The position numbers and the translations under genes were made by a program. From contig NZ_CP151587.1 of the NCBI RefSeq assembly GCF_038396845.1, positions 2,330,001 through 2,394,000 of the forward strand: a DNA stretch of 64,000 bases. Direction: 5' to 3'. How positions within the stretch are numbered: the stretch's first letter is position 1; the number at the start of each line of letters is the position of its first letter. The DNA is from Gymnodinialimonas sp. 57CJ19 (GTDB taxonomy: Bacteria; Pseudomonadota; Alphaproteobacteria; Rhodobacterales; Rhodobacteraceae). Under the pieces are notes generated by a model. The model was not told where the DNA came from and did no database searches. It worked only from the letters and a program-made list of their open reading frames with translations. Positions 36,536-46,185 of this stretch are shown here, piece after piece.

Positions 36536-37929
36536 TAGGCGAATTCCTCTTGCAAAGCAGGGAGTTGAGCGGCAGCAGCCCGTGGCGCGAGGCCAAGCAT
36601 CAAGATCACGGGGCCGTCAGGCCGCGCGGCGTCAAGATCGGCGGGCAGCCGGGAAATGGTGGAAGCGATCAGACGCGTATCGGCCCGCGAGACGTTCTCG
36701 ATCGCGGTGATGGGCGTATCGGGGGCGATGCCATGCATCATCAAACGGCCTTGCAGGAACCGCGCGCCCTTGGTGCCCATATAGATGGCGGCGACCTGGC
36801 CGGGCTTGGCAAGGCTGGTCCAATCCTGCTCGGCGAAACCTTTCACGTCGTGGCCGGTCAGAAACCGCATCGCGCCATTGCGTCCGCGTTTGGTCAGGCT
36901 CTGGCCGATCTGCGCGGCGGCGGCATTGGCGGCGGTGATGCCGGGCACGATGCCCCATTCCACTCCCGCCGCGTCCAGCGCGTCGATTTCTTCGTCCAAA
37001 CGGCCGTAAACACCGGGATCGCCGGACTTCAGGCGCACCACATGGGCCCCTTCGCGGGCGTGTTTCACCATGGCCGCGCCGATGTCTTCTTGTTTGGTGG
37101 ATGGGCCAAAGCCTTTCTTACCAACGTTAACCATTTGCGCCTCGCGCCGGGCGAGTTCCAGAATTTCCGGCGACACGAGGCGGTCATAAATCACCACATC
37201 CGCCTGATCGAGAAGCTTGCGCGCCTTCAGCGTCAGCAGGTCCGGGTCGCCGGGGCCCGCGCCCACAAGGTCAACACGGCCCTTGGTTTGCGTGCCATGT
37301 AAGTGGTCGATCAGCAGATCACCCAAAGCCAGCTCTGCCCCCACTTTCCCCTCTTTCCCAAGGGCATCGGGGCCTTTGCTGAAATAGAAGTCAGACCAGA
37401 ACTCTCGCCGCTTACGGCCCATGGGCAGGGCGCTCGCCGCGGCGCGGAACCCTTGGCCGATACGCGCCAGAAGCCCCAACGACGCGGGCAGGCTTGCTTC
37501 GAGATCGGCCTTGATCTTGCGGGCCAGAACCGGGGCCGCGCCCTCGGTTCCGATGGCGATGGTGACCGGGTCGCGGTCCACGATGGCGGGGGTGATGAAG
37601 GCAGAGCCTTCCAGATTGTCCACGATGTTAACCAAAGCGCCATCGGCGCGGGCAAGGCCTGCGACACGGGCGTCTTCGGCGTCATCCTCTGACGCGGCAT
37701 AGGCGAGAGAGGCGCAGAGCGCGTCACCGGGTGCGAAGGCGCGTTTCACAAGACGCAGCTTGCGCTCGGCGTCCCAAGCGACAATTTCCGGGGCCGGATC
37801 AGCGGCGAAAACGGTGACGCTGGCTTCGGATTTCAGGATCAGCCGCAGCTTGGCCAGCGCGGCTTCACCACCGCCCGCCAAAACGACACGGCGGCCGCGT
37901 AGGTCCAGGAAGATCGGAAAATGGCGCAT
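36535..37929 (-). CDS. cysG: Siroheme synthase, fused
   Basis: 464 residues. The N-terminal dehydrogenase/ferrochelatase domain (VVLAGGGEAALAKL near 16-29) is joined to a C-terminal uroporphyrinogen III methyltransferase (VDLVGAGPGDPDLLTLKA; RLKSGDPGVYGR; PGITAANAAAAQ). It makes siroheme for sulfite reductase. First gene of the cys cluster; its promoter must lie in the 141-base divergent region. Confidence 0.96.
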   Translation of the reverse strand: MRHFPIFLDLRGRRVVLAGGGEAALAKLRLILKSEASVTVFAADPAPEIVAWDAERKLRLVKRAFAPGDALCASLAYAASEDDAEDARVAGLARADGALVNIVDNLEGSAFITPAIVDRDPVTIAIGTEGAAPVLARKIKADLEASLPASLGLLARIGQGFRAAASALPMGRKRREFWSDFYFSKGPDALGKEGKVGAELALGDLLIDHLHGTQTKGRVDLVGAGPGDPDLLTLKARKLLDQADVVIYDRLVSPEILELARREAQMVNVGKKGFGPSTKQEDIGAAMVKHAREGAHVVRLKSGDPGVYGRLDEEIDALDAAGVEWGIVPGITAANAAAAQIGQSLTKRGRNGAMRFLTGHDVKGFAEQDWTSLAKPGQVAAIYMGTKGARFLQGRLMMHGIAPDTPITAIENVSRADTRLIASTISRLPADLDAARPDGPVILMLGLAPRAAAAQLPALQEEFA

Positions 37930-37955
37930 TGCAGGAACCTCTTTGGCTGAATTCC

Positions 37956-37967
37956 CTATCTAGATAG
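37956..37967. promoter_or_regulatory. Palindrome in the cysG/Lrp divergent region
   Basis: CTATCTAGATAG, a perfect 12-bp palindrome 27 bases before cysG, containing a TATCTA-like -10 element on the minus strand. A TTTTCCCGAAAA near-palindrome lies just beyond (37972-37983). This is a candidate operator for the divergent Lrp-type regulator. Confidence 0.4.
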
Positions 37968-38070
37968 AACATTTTCCCGAAAAGTGGCAGTATGGGCTTG
38001 CTGGTAAGGACGCATGTTCTGTATCCGTGGCAGATCAGAACCTCTGTTTGGAAATGCAAGGGACACCCGA

Positions 38071-38547
38071 ATGTCTGTTCAGATTGATGCGCTCGACCGG
38101 AAAATCCTCATCGCTTTGCAAGAGGATGCAAGCCGGTCGCTCGAAGAAATTGCCAAACATGTGGGGTCATCCAAGACGCCTGTGTGGTCCCGGATTCGCA
38201 AGATGAAGGAGGCGGGGATCATCGGCCAGCAAACGGTGCTTCTCGATGCAGAGGCGCTGGGGCTAGAGGCCTGTTTCTTCGTGCTAATTCGCACGTCCGA
38301 GCATGAGGCAGAGTGGCAGAACAAATTTCTCAAAACCCTGCGCGAGCGGGCCGAGGTGATGGAGGCGCATCGTCTTGCCGGCGACATCGACTACATCCTG
38401 AAAGTGCGCGTCGCCAATGCCCGCGCCTATGACGAATTTTATCAGGCGTTGATCTCGGAAGTGCGGATCTACAACGTCACCGCACTTCTAAGCATGGAAG
38501 AGATCAAATCGACGCCGCTGCTACCCCTGGCAACAGTTCCGTCTTGA
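38071..38547 (+). CDS. Lrp/AsnC family transcriptional regulator
   Basis: 158 residues. An N-terminal winged helix (LDRKILIALQEDASRSLEEIAKHVG, spread over residues 8-32) is followed by the effector-binding RAM domain. ATG at 38071 follows AAGGGA. Divergent from the sulfur cluster, so it likely controls cysG onwards in response to an amino acid such as cysteine. The last 44 bases overlap the convergent hydrolase/OsmC gene. Confidence 0.93.
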   Translation: MSVQIDALDRKILIALQEDASRSLEEIAKHVGSSKTPVWSRIRKMKEAGIIGQQTVLLDAEALGLEACFFVLIRTSEHEAEWQNKFLKTLRERAEVMEAHRLAGDIDYILKVRVANARAYDEFYQALISEVRIYNVTALLSMEEIKSTPLLPLATVPS

Positions 38548-39736
38548 TCGTCGCTCCGGCCTCCAGGGACCGGTGCACGGGGCATTTGTCGGCGATTTCC
38601 AACAACCGCTTGCGCTGCGCCTCATCCAGCGAACCGGTCAGCGTGATCGCGCGGGTGAATTGGTCCAACGGCCCATTATCGACGCCTGCATCCTGGGCAT
38701 GGACACGGTTATGGGTCACGTCCACAGCCACATGATCCAACGGCCATTTCTTGCGCCGCGCGTACATGCGGATCGTCATCGAGGTGCAGGCCCCAAGACC
38801 CGCCGCAAGGAACTGGTAGGGTGTCAGCCCCCGGTCAGTGCCGCCGTAACTTGCAGGTTCGTCCGCGAAAACATGGTGCTTCGGCCCGGCCATCACGTCT
38901 TGCAAAAAGCCGTCGGGATCAACCTCTGACGTGCGGGTCACGCCTTCGGGCGCCCCGATGGGCGGGGCAGGGTAGCGCAAGGCCAAATAGCGCCCGGCCC
39001 AAGAGGCGATGACATCCGCCGCATATTCCGCATCAGCTGGATCCGAGATCAGATGGTCGGCGTCGTCAAGGGTCACGAAGCTTTTGGGATGCTTGGCCGC
39101 GACAAAGATTTGTGTCGCGTTTTCAATCCCTACGATAGCGTCGCGGGGCGCATGGAGCACCAAAAGCGCCTTCCCGAGAGAGGCGATATCGGCTTGGAGG
39201 GTAGAGGCCTTCACATCCTCCACAAAGCCGCTGCTGATGCGAACAGGGCGCCCGCCAAGGTTCACTTCGCCTACGCCGTCACGGGCAATCGTCTCCAGGG
39301 CGCTGCCGAAATTATCGGTGACATGGCCGGGATCAAAGGGCGCAGCAATGGTGACAACGGCCCGAGCCGAAGGAATATCGCGCGCTGCCCGCAACACCGC
39401 CGCCCCGCCAAGGGAATGGCCGATCAGAAGTGCCGGGGCCATGCCCCGGTCGGCCAAGGCATTGGCTGCGGCCACCAGATCGCCCGCGTTCGACGTGAAA
39501 GACGTGTTCTCGAACTCGCCCTTGGAATGGCCAAGCCCGGTGAAGTCAAAGCGCAAGACGGCAATGCCCTGTTCCGCTAAACGCGCCGCAATCCGACGGG
39601 CGGCGGCAATGTCTTTGCCACAGGTAAAGCAATGGGCCAGCAGCGCGGTGGCCAGATGCGGTCCATCGGGCAGGTCGAGCCGCGCGGCGAGAAGATCACC
39701 GGCGTGGCCGGGAAAAGTGAAGCGTTCCGTTTGCAT
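38504..39736 (-). CDS. Alpha/beta hydrolase fused to an OsmC-type domain
   Basis: 410 residues. An N-terminal alpha/beta hydrolase (nucleophile elbow GHSLGG near residue 106; Asp and His expected in HAPRDAIVG and DDADHLI) is fused to an OsmC domain from about 265 (PYQFLAAGLGACTSMTIRMY; the second Cys is in KCPVHRSL). Such fusions are common in bacteria; OsmC domains reduce organic hydroperoxides. The 3' end overlaps the Lrp-type gene tail-to-tail by 44 bases. Confidence 0.92.
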   Translation of the reverse strand: MQTERFTFPGHAGDLLAARLDLPDGPHLATALLAHCFTCGKDIAAARRIAARLAEQGIAVLRFDFTGLGHSKGEFENTSFTSNAGDLVAAANALADRGMAPALLIGHSLGGAAVLRAARDIPSARAVVTIAAPFDPGHVTDNFGSALETIARDGVGEVNLGGRPVRISSGFVEDVKASTLQADIASLGKALLVLHAPRDAIVGIENATQIFVAAKHPKSFVTLDDADHLISDPADAEYAADVIASWAGRYLALRYPAPPIGAPEGVTRTSEVDPDGFLQDVMAGPKHHVFADEPASYGGTDRGLTPYQFLAAGLGACTSMTIRMYARRKKWPLDHVAVDVTHNRVHAQDAGVDNGPLDQFTRAITLTGSLDEAQRKRLLEIADKCPVHRSLEAGATIKTELLPGVAAASI

Positions 39737-39868
39737 GTCGTCCTGTCCCTTCTGTCATCACGATCATGTGGGTTCAGGCCCATGAGCCGCAAGCCTTGTG
39801 TCAGAACGCTCACGGGTCTGTGCTCTGGTGTGCTGATGGCGTGATCCCGGAAGCTGGAGGCGCGCGCG

Positions 39869-41200
39869 CTAGGTGTGCCCCATCAGGGCCGCGTCGAAGG
39901 GATAGGTGGTCAAGTTCTCAAACCCGTCGTCGGTGATAAGCACCTGATCTTCCAGTTTAATGCAGAAATCACCGTCTTCTTCGCCCACCAAAGCCTCCAC
40001 ACACAGCATCATGCCCGGTTCCAGCTCGTAATCGAACGCATCGTCGTGGTGGTGGTCGGGGTAGCCCACATGGGGCCATTCATCGCACAGGCCCACGCCG
40101 TGCATCTGGCAGGAGTACTTCCGCGCCCAGTATTTGTCGGCCAGCTTGTGACCGTTGTGGACAAGATCGTTGATCGAGCGGCCGGGTTTGAGGCGTTCCA
40201 TGTTCTGGGTGATGTGTTCATGGGCGTGCTGCATCGCCTCGATCATGTCGGGGCGCGGCTTGCCGGGGCCGGTCCACCAGGTGCGGGAGATATCGACGCA
40301 AAGCCCGTAGCACCCGATCAGATCCGTATCCAAGGCGCTGATCTCATTGGGAAGAAGGGTGCGAGGGCCGCATTCCTGGAACCACGGATTGGTGCGCGGC
40401 CCGCTGGAAAACAGGCGCGTTTCAATCCATTCCCCGCCGCGTTTGATGTTTTCGGCGTGGAGGACGGCCCAAATCTCATCCTCGGACCTACCCGGCGCGA
40501 TGGCGTCTTCCATCGCTTGCAGGGACTTCTGGCACGCATCCACCGCGCAGCGCATGGCGAGGATTTCATCGGCGCATTTGATCTTGCGGGCGTGTTCGGT
40601 GACGAGTTCCCCGTCGGACAGGACGAGGCCGCGCGCCTCGAGCGCCTTTGCGCCGTGGAGCATGATTTTATCGACCGCGAGGCGCTTGTTTTCCCCGGCA
40701 TGGGTTTGCAGCAACTCGGCCACTTCGGCGCTGAAGGTGTCGGCCACCTGCGCCCCCCTGTCCCCGGCGGTAAAGTAGAACATCGACGCGCCAGAGCGGA
40801 TTTCACGCACCAGCGGATTGTGATCGGCCAGAAACGGCGCGTTCTTGTATTCCCAAAGCACCATGTGGCCGTCGGCGCAGACCAGGCAGGCGCGGAACGG
40901 GTTATGGGTGTTCCAGAGCTGCATGTTGGTGGCATCGGTCGCGTAACGGATGTTGAGGGGGTCGGTCATCAGCACGCCCGCGAGGTCGCGTTCGTGCAAC
41001 TGGGCCACAAGGCGCGACAGGCGATATTCGCGCAGGTTTTGCAGGTTGGGGAGGGTGAGGCGGGCGGCTTCCCACTCAGCATAGGCGAGCGCGGTGGGCC
41101 CTATCTCGATTCGGTCGTGATCGTTGGCCGTGCCATCGGGCAGCATGGCGCCCTTGGTCGGGTCGATTTTGCGGACCTCGCGGCGATAGGCTTGGGTCAT
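39869..41200 (-). CDS. dddP: DMSP lyase DddP (M24 peptidase fold)
   Basis: 443 residues. The M24-fold protein has the six DddP metal ligands in register: Asp291, Asp293, Asp303, His367, Glu402 and Glu417 (published Ruegeria numbering minus four). Asp373, matching the proposed catalytic Asp377, lies in GLCDEWP. NMQLWNTHNPFRA and GGEWIETRLFSSGPRT are DddP hallmarks not shared by ordinary aminopeptidases. It cleaves dimethylsulfoniopropionate to dimethyl sulfide and acrylate. A near paralogue without lyase activity cannot be excluded. No other DMSP gene is in view. Confidence 0.85.
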   Translation of the reverse strand: MTQAYRREVRKIDPTKGAMLPDGTANDHDRIEIGPTALAYAEWEAARLTLPNLQNLREYRLSRLVAQLHERDLAGVLMTDPLNIRYATDATNMQLWNTHNPFRACLVCADGHMVLWEYKNAPFLADHNPLVREIRSGASMFYFTAGDRGAQVADTFSAEVAELLQTHAGENKRLAVDKIMLHGAKALEARGLVLSDGELVTEHARKIKCADEILAMRCAVDACQKSLQAMEDAIAPGRSEDEIWAVLHAENIKRGGEWIETRLFSSGPRTNPWFQECGPRTLLPNEISALDTDLIGCYGLCVDISRTWWTGPGKPRPDMIEAMQHAHEHITQNMERLKPGRSINDLVHNGHKLADKYWARKYSCQMHGVGLCDEWPHVGYPDHHHDDAFDYELEPGMMLCVEALVGEEDGDFCIKLEDQVLITDDGFENLTTYPFDAALMGHT

Positions 41201-41340
41201 TTGTACGCTCCCTTCACAGCCAAGCGTGGCGCGAGCAGAGGGGGGCGCGCGTGTCAGATCGCGGCGTGAAGGGGTCGGAAATGGACTTTGGCAGGGGGAG
41301 CCGTTGGGTCTGAGCGGCTAGTTATCTACGCGCTGAAGCG

Positions 41341-41417
41341 CGAAAGGGGGGCTTTGCCCCGCCTGCGCCCCGGGGGCGCAGACTCCCCAGAGGTGTATTG
41401 GCCAAGATGAACAGGGG
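41341..41417 (+). repeat. Dispersed intergenic repeat, copy D, with GC-rich hairpins
   Basis: CTCCCCAGAGGTGTATTGGCC and AAGATGAACAGGGG at 41383-41417 form the core. Just before it lie GGGGGGCTTTGCCCC and TGCGCCCCGGGGGCGCA stem-loops. It occupies much of the 225-base gap between dddP and the deaminase gene. Confidence 0.75.
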
Positions 41418-41425
41418 AGCGCGCG

Positions 41426-42511
41426 TCAGGCTTTGAAGTGTTTGGAGAGCTTCAGGCCTTGGCCTTGGTAGTTGGAGGCGATGTCGGTGCCATAGAGTTG
41501 GGCGGGGGCGCTTGCCATTGTCTCGTAGACGAGGCGGCCCACGGTCTGGCCGTGTTCTAGCACGAAGGGGGCTTCGTGGCAGCGCACTTCAAGGACGCCG
41601 CGCGCGGGAATGCCGTGGCCGAAGCCGGGGTCGAAGAAGCCCGCGTAGTGGACGCGGAATTCACCGACCATGGCCAGATAGGGCGCCATTTCGGCCGCGC
41701 AATCGGGGGGGATGGTCACGGCTTCACGGCTGACGAGGATGTAGAATGCGCCGGGATCGAGGATGATTTGACCGTTGTCGCTGTGGATTTCCTCCCAGAA
41801 CTCGGCGGTTTTATGGGTGCCGATCTGGGTGAGGTCGATGACGCCTGCGTGGGGTTTGGCCCGGTAGCCGACGAGGGTTGTGTCGGAGGGGGAGAGATCG
41901 ACGGAGAAGCCCAGGCCATCATCAATCAGGGGCGTTTGATCGACCAGAGGGGTTTGGGCATGGCGCGTTTGCAGGGCGGCGTCGGTCAGGACGGCCTGGC
42001 CCCGGCGGAAGCGGATTTGGTTCAGGCGCAGTCCGGGCTCGATCTTGACGGAGAAGGAGCGGGGGCAGATCTCCGCATAGAGCGGGCCGGTGTAGCCTGC
42101 GGGGATCCGGTCAAATTCGACGCCGCCGTCGGCGATCACACGGGTCAGGCAATCGACGCGTCCGGTGGAGGATTTGGCGTTGCACACGGCGGTGATGTCG
42201 GCGGGCAAGCAGAGCCCCTCCATCAGCGGCACGACATAGACGCAGCCTTTTTCCAGCACGGCGCCGGGGCGCAGGTCCATTTCGTGCATGGTGAATTCCG
42301 GCAGGCGGGCGGCCACAGTTTTGCCTGCGCCGGTCAGGAAAGAGGCGCGCACGCGGTAGGCTTTCGTCCCCAGACGCAGGTCAAGGCTGGCAGGCTGGAT
42401 CTGCTCGGCCGGGATTGCGGGGGAGGCGGTGATGGCACCGCTGGCGATCATTGCGGAAATCGCATGATCGGGGAGGACGCCCTGGGCGCTGGAAGAGGGG
42501 GAATCAGTCAT
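41426..42511 (-). CDS. 2'-deoxycytidine 5'-triphosphate deaminase, double-length form
   Basis: 361 residues, about twice a classical Dcd (190). It contains two dUTPase-like halves: SLDLRLGTKAYRVRASFL near residue 41 with SSTGRVD in the first, and VGEFRVHYAGFFDPGFGHG in the second. It matches the alphaproteobacterial DCD family, which supplies dUMP precursors. The start at 42511 (MTDSPSSS) is preferred. Upstream of tRNA-Pro's 3' end on the same strand. Confidence 0.88.
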   Translation of the reverse strand: MTDSPSSSAQGVLPDHAISAMIASGAITASPAIPAEQIQPASLDLRLGTKAYRVRASFLTGAGKTVAARLPEFTMHEMDLRPGAVLEKGCVYVVPLMEGLCLPADITAVCNAKSSTGRVDCLTRVIADGGVEFDRIPAGYTGPLYAEICPRSFSVKIEPGLRLNQIRFRRGQAVLTDAALQTRHAQTPLVDQTPLIDDGLGFSVDLSPSDTTLVGYRAKPHAGVIDLTQIGTHKTAEFWEEIHSDNGQIILDPGAFYILVSREAVTIPPDCAAEMAPYLAMVGEFRVHYAGFFDPGFGHGIPARGVLEVRCHEAPFVLEHGQTVGRLVYETMASAPAQLYGTDIASNYQGQGLKLSKHFKA

Positions 42512-42585
42512 GGTGCCGACGCTTCTACGCGCAGGGGCGCGGTTCAGCAATTCAAAGAGGTGGCAGGGAGGTAGAGCGGTTTAAA

Positions 42586-42662
42586 TGGTCGGGCTAGCAG
42601 GACTCGAACCTGCGACCTTCCGTCCCCCAGACGGACGCGCTACCAGGCTGCGCCATAGCCCG
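42586..42662 (-). tRNA. tRNA-Pro (anticodon GGG)
   Basis: 77 bases including an encoded CCA. Acceptor CGGGCTA pairs with TAGCCCG. D arm GCGC.AGCCTGGTA.GCGC, anticodon stem TCCGT/ACGGA with loop CTGGGGG (anticodon GGG), and T arm CGCAGGTTCGAGTCCTGC all fold normally. Reads CCC and CCU. Confidence 0.97.
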
Positions 42663-42721
42663 ACTGACGGTCCTTCTAAGGATTTCTGGGGGCGGCGCAA
42701 GGGGCTGTTCGCAGTTGCCTG

Positions 42722-43567
42722 CTATCTTGCGCCCGGAGGCCGCGCCATGCGGTCGCGCAACTGCGACAGCGCGGCGATTTGCGGGGTGATGCGGGCGACT
42801 TGTGCCGGAGAGAGGCGCGACAGGCTTGCCAAGGTGCCAAGGGTGCCTTCGGCGCGGTCCGACTGCGGCACGGCAGCAGAGGCTGCGGGGGCCGGGGTGT
42901 CGTGTGTGGGGGCAGCGGTTGCGCCAGAGATGTCTGACGGTGCGGGGCTGTTTGCGGGTGTTTGTTGCGGGAAATCAATGATTTCCGGCCCGGCTACTTC
43001 TCGTGCTGGGTCTTCTTCTGCTGCGGGGTCTTCCTGGGTGCTGGCTTCTTGTGCCGGTTCTTCGCTTGATGGTGGCCCGTCGTCTTGTGCCGGTTCTTCA
43101 CTTGGTGCCGGCTCGTCGTCTGGTGTCGGCGCTTCGTCTTGCGGGGGGGCTGCGACCTCGGCTGCGACCCGTTCTTCGGGCGCGGGCGCTTCGGGGGCTG
43201 TTTCCGCCGGGGTATTGGCCTCGGCGTTGGCATCTTCGACCCATGCGTCGCTGGGGCTTTGCTCGACCACGTCGCCGTCACTGACGAACGTATCCACAGA
43301 GGGCGACAGCGCCATGACGGCGGGCAGACCCTCTTCAGAGATCATTTTTTGAACGCCCCGGATCGTCAGGCCGCGGTCGTGGAGAAGCACCTTGATGCCG
43401 CCCACAAGCTCCATATCGGCGGGGCGGTAGTAGCGCCGCCCGCCCGCACGTTTCACCGGTTTGATTTGCGGAAACTTCGATTCCCAAAAGCGCAGGACGT
43501 GGGCAGCCACATCGAGCCAATCAGCGACTTCGCGGATCGTGCGGAAGGCTTGGGCGGATTTGGCCAT
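42722..43567 (-). CDS. MerR family transcriptional regulator
   Basis: 281 residues. An N-terminal MerR helix-turn-helix ([36 protein letters not shown]) is followed by a long Ala/Pro/Glu-rich disordered region (about 95-245) and a short C-terminal helix. The order fabH-ihfA-merR is conserved in alphaproteobacteria. Targets unknown. Transcribed toward the tRNA-Pro. Confidence 0.9.
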   Translation of the reverse strand: MAKSAQAFRTIREVADWLDVAAHVLRFWESKFPQIKPVKRAGGRRYYRPADMELVGGIKVLLHDRGLTIRGVQKMISEEGLPAVMALSPSVDTFVSDGDVVEQSPSDAWVEDANAEANTPAETAPEAPAPEERVAAEVAAPPQDEAPTPDDEPAPSEEPAQDDGPPSSEEPAQEASTQEDPAAEEDPAREVAGPEIIDFPQQTPANSPAPSDISGATAAPTHDTPAPAASAAVPQSDRAEGTLGTLASLSRLSPAQVARITPQIAALSQLRDRMARPPGAR

Positions 43568-43678
43568 TTCTCATGTCCTCTGCTCCAACGCCCCTTCCCG
43601 CCGTGGGTGGGGCGCTGCATTTCTGTGCCTCTGTTGCCTGCTTGCCCTCTGACGAGGCAATGCGCGGCATGGATCGCT

Positions 43679-43981
43679 TTAGCTGCGGTTGCCCGCTGCG
43701 ACGCGATCTTTCATCAGGTGCGAGGGCCGGAACGTCAGCACGCGGCGCGGGCTGATCGGCACTTCTTCACCGGTCTTTGGGTTGCGCCCGACGCGGGCCG
43801 TTTTGGAGCGGACCGAGAAGGTGCCGAATGACGAGATCTTAACCTGTTCGCCATCCACCAGCGCATCGGACATCAACTCCAATACACGTTCCACCAATTG
43901 GGCGCTTTCATTGCGCGACAAACCCACTTCGCGGAACACCGCTTCGCTCAGGTCCATGCGCGTCAAAGTCTTTGCTGACAT
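43679..43981 (-). CDS. ihfA: Integration host factor alpha subunit
   Basis: 100 residues. A HU/IHF-fold DNA-bending protein. The beta-arm segment [20 protein letters not shown] carries the DNA-intercalating Pro, and [12 protein letters not shown] precedes it. The ATG at 43981 is chosen over an adjacent TTG. It forms heterodimers with IhfB and bends DNA at promoters and recombination sites. Confidence 0.96.
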   Translation of the reverse strand: MSAKTLTRMDLSEAVFREVGLSRNESAQLVERVLELMSDALVDGEQVKISSFGTFSVRSKTARVGRNPKTGEEVPISPRRVLTFRPSHLMKDRVAAGNRS

Positions 43982-44078
43982 CAATTCCGTCCCCCTGTTT
44001 GGAGGGCAGGATGAATTATGCGGTTTATTTAGTCAATCCAGTGTGTTGCGCGGCGTCGTTTCACCGGCACTTGAGCGC

Positions 44079-45059
44079 CTACCAGCGGAGCACGACGGAC
44101 CCCCAGGCAAGGCCGCCGCCGATGGCCTCGGTCACCAGCAGATCGCCAGGCTTGATGCGCCCGTCATGGACGCCCACGGACATCGCCAGCGGGATCGACG
44201 CGGCCGAGGTGTTGCCGTGGTCTTGCACCGTGACGATGCATTGCTCCATCGGCAGGCCGAACTTCTTCATGGTGCCCGAGATGATGCGAATGTTGGCCTG
44301 ATGGGGCACAACCCAATCCACGTCTTCCAAGCCAACGCCTGCTTTTTCCAACGCTGATCCGGCGGTTTTCGTAAGCTTTTCAACGGCGTGGCGGAAAACT
44401 TCCTTGCCCTGCATCTTCAGAACGCCAGTGGTGCCGGTGCTGGACACGCCGCCATCCACATAGAGCAGATCGCGGTAGGAACCATCGGAATTCAAGTCCG
44501 TGGCGAGCACGCCTTGATCGTCGGAAGTGCCGGCTTTTTCGCGGGCCTCCAAGATCAGTGCGCCCGCGCCGTCGCCAAACAGAACGCAGGTGGTGCGGTC
44601 CGTCCAATCCATGATTCGGCTGAAGGTTTCGGCGCCGATCACCATAACGCGCTTGGCTTGCCCCGAGACCACCAGCGCGTTGGCATTTGCCAAGGCGTAG
44701 ACAAATCCGGCGCAAACGGCCTGCACATCGAAGGCGAATCCCCCCGACATTCCCAGACCCGCCTGCACCATGGTGGCGACGGACGGAAAGGTGAGGTCAG
44801 GGGTCGAGGTGGCCACAACGATTGCGTCGATGTCATCGGCCTCCAGCCCCGCGTGGCGCAGGGCGTTCTGGGCGGCGGCGACGGCCATCTGGCTGGTCGT
44901 CTCTCCTTCGGCCGCGAAATGACGCCGCTCAATCCCCGAGCGGGATTTGATCCACGCGTCCGTGGTTTCCAAGCCTTCCATCGCCTCAAATTCGGTATTG
45001 GGGACAACGCGTTCAGGCAGGTAGTGGCCAATGCCAACGGGAACCGCGCGGATTGTCAT
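44079..45059 (-). CDS. fabH: 3-oxoacyl-ACP synthase III
   Basis: 326 residues. It starts fatty acid synthesis by condensing acetyl-CoA with malonyl-ACP. The catalytic Cys116 is in VQAVCAGF, His in VVPHQANIRII, Asn near HGNTSAASIP, and the C-terminus is GGGLAWGSVVLRW. Starts within the last 4 bases of plsX. Confidence 0.96.
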   Translation of the reverse strand: MTIRAVPVGIGHYLPERVVPNTEFEAMEGLETTDAWIKSRSGIERRHFAAEGETTSQMAVAAAQNALRHAGLEADDIDAIVVATSTPDLTFPSVATMVQAGLGMSGGFAFDVQAVCAGFVYALANANALVVSGQAKRVMVIGAETFSRIMDWTDRTTCVLFGDGAGALILEAREKAGTSDDQGVLATDLNSDGSYRDLLYVDGGVSSTGTTGVLKMQGKEVFRHAVEKLTKTAGSALEKAGVGLEDVDWVVPHQANIRIISGTMKKFGLPMEQCIVTVQDHGNTSAASIPLAMSVGVHDGRIKPGDLLVTEAIGGGLAWGSVVLRW

Positions 45060-46153
45060 TCGGAGGACCCCTCTTGTTGGATGGCTTGGGTGGCTGCGGC
45101 CTCGGATTGGGCGATGCGCGCGGCCAGACGTTTGTGGAAACCGGTGGCGGAAAGCTGCGCGGCCAGCAAAATCGCAGCCGCGACGCCGGTTGGATCGGCC
45201 GAGCCGTGGGATTTCACCACAGTGCCGTTCAAGCCCAGAAACACGCCGCCGTTCACCCGGCGGGGGTCGATTCGCTTCACCAGGCGGCGCAGGGACGTGT
45301 AGGCCAGCAGCGCGGCGACGCGTGAGAACGGCGTTTTCTTGAACGCTTCTGTCAAAAGCTCTCGGATCAGGCGGGCGGTGCCTTCGCCGGTTTTCAGGGC
45401 GACGTTGCCGGTGAAACCGTCGGTCACGATGACATCGACCCGGTCGGACGGCAGGTCGCCTCCCTCCACGAATCCCACAAATTCGAAATCCGCCGCCGGG
45501 GCGACGCGGTCAATCAGCTCGGCTGCGACCTTCAATTCGGCCCGGCCCTTATGTTCCTCGGTGCCCACATTCAGCAGGCCAATGCGGGGGCGCACAAGGT
45601 CCAACCCGTTGCGGGCATAGCTGGCGCCCATCAGCGCATATTGCAGCAAATCCTCGGCATCGGCGCGAATATCGGCGCCCACATCCAGCATCACATTGAA
45701 CCCAGAAGGATTGCGCGAGGGCCAGAGGCATGCAATCGCGGGGCGGTTCACACCTTCCAGCTTGCGCAGCCGGATCATTGAAATCGCCATCAATGCGCCC
45801 GTGTTGCCGCACGACACCGCGACCGAGGCTTCGCCCGCGCGCACCGCTTCAATCGTCGACCACATGGAGGTGTCTTTGCCATTGCGCATCACATGGGACG
45901 GCTTTGCGTCCATGGTGACCACGCCTTTGGCGTGCCGGATCTCGCAGATGTCGGATAAACCGCGCTTTTTGGCGATCAGGCGCTCTAGCTCGGGCCCGTC
46001 GCCGTGCACAATGAAGCGCAATTGCGGGCTCTGAGCGGCAGCTTGGGACAGGCCGGAAACGACAGCGCCGGGGCCTAGATCACCCCCCATTGCGTCAATG
46101 GATAAAACGGTGTGACCCACCGCACCTTCCGTTAACGCTGCACCATCGCTCAT
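45056..46153 (-). CDS. plsX: Phosphate acyltransferase PlsX
   Basis: 365 residues. The SIDAMGGDLGP N-terminus and VSCGNTGALMA are PlsX signatures. It makes acyl-phosphate from acyl-ACP for phospholipid synthesis. Between rpmF and fabH in the conserved lipid/ribosome cluster; the 4-base overlap with fabH couples their translation. Confidence 0.97.
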   Translation of the reverse strand: MSDGAALTEGAVGHTVLSIDAMGGDLGPGAVVSGLSQAAAQSPQLRFIVHGDGPELERLIAKKRGLSDICEIRHAKGVVTMDAKPSHVMRNGKDTSMWSTIEAVRAGEASVAVSCGNTGALMAISMIRLRKLEGVNRPAIACLWPSRNPSGFNVMLDVGADIRADAEDLLQYALMGASYARNGLDLVRPRIGLLNVGTEEHKGRAELKVAAELIDRVAPAADFEFVGFVEGGDLPSDRVDVIVTDGFTGNVALKTGEGTARLIRELLTEAFKKTPFSRVAALLAYTSLRRLVKRIDPRRVNGGVFLGLNGTVVKSHGSADPTGVAAAILLAAQLSATGFHKRLAARIAQSEAAATQAIQQEGSSE

Positions 46154-46185
46154 ATCATCCGGCCCGCCCTAGGTCAGGCGACCGT

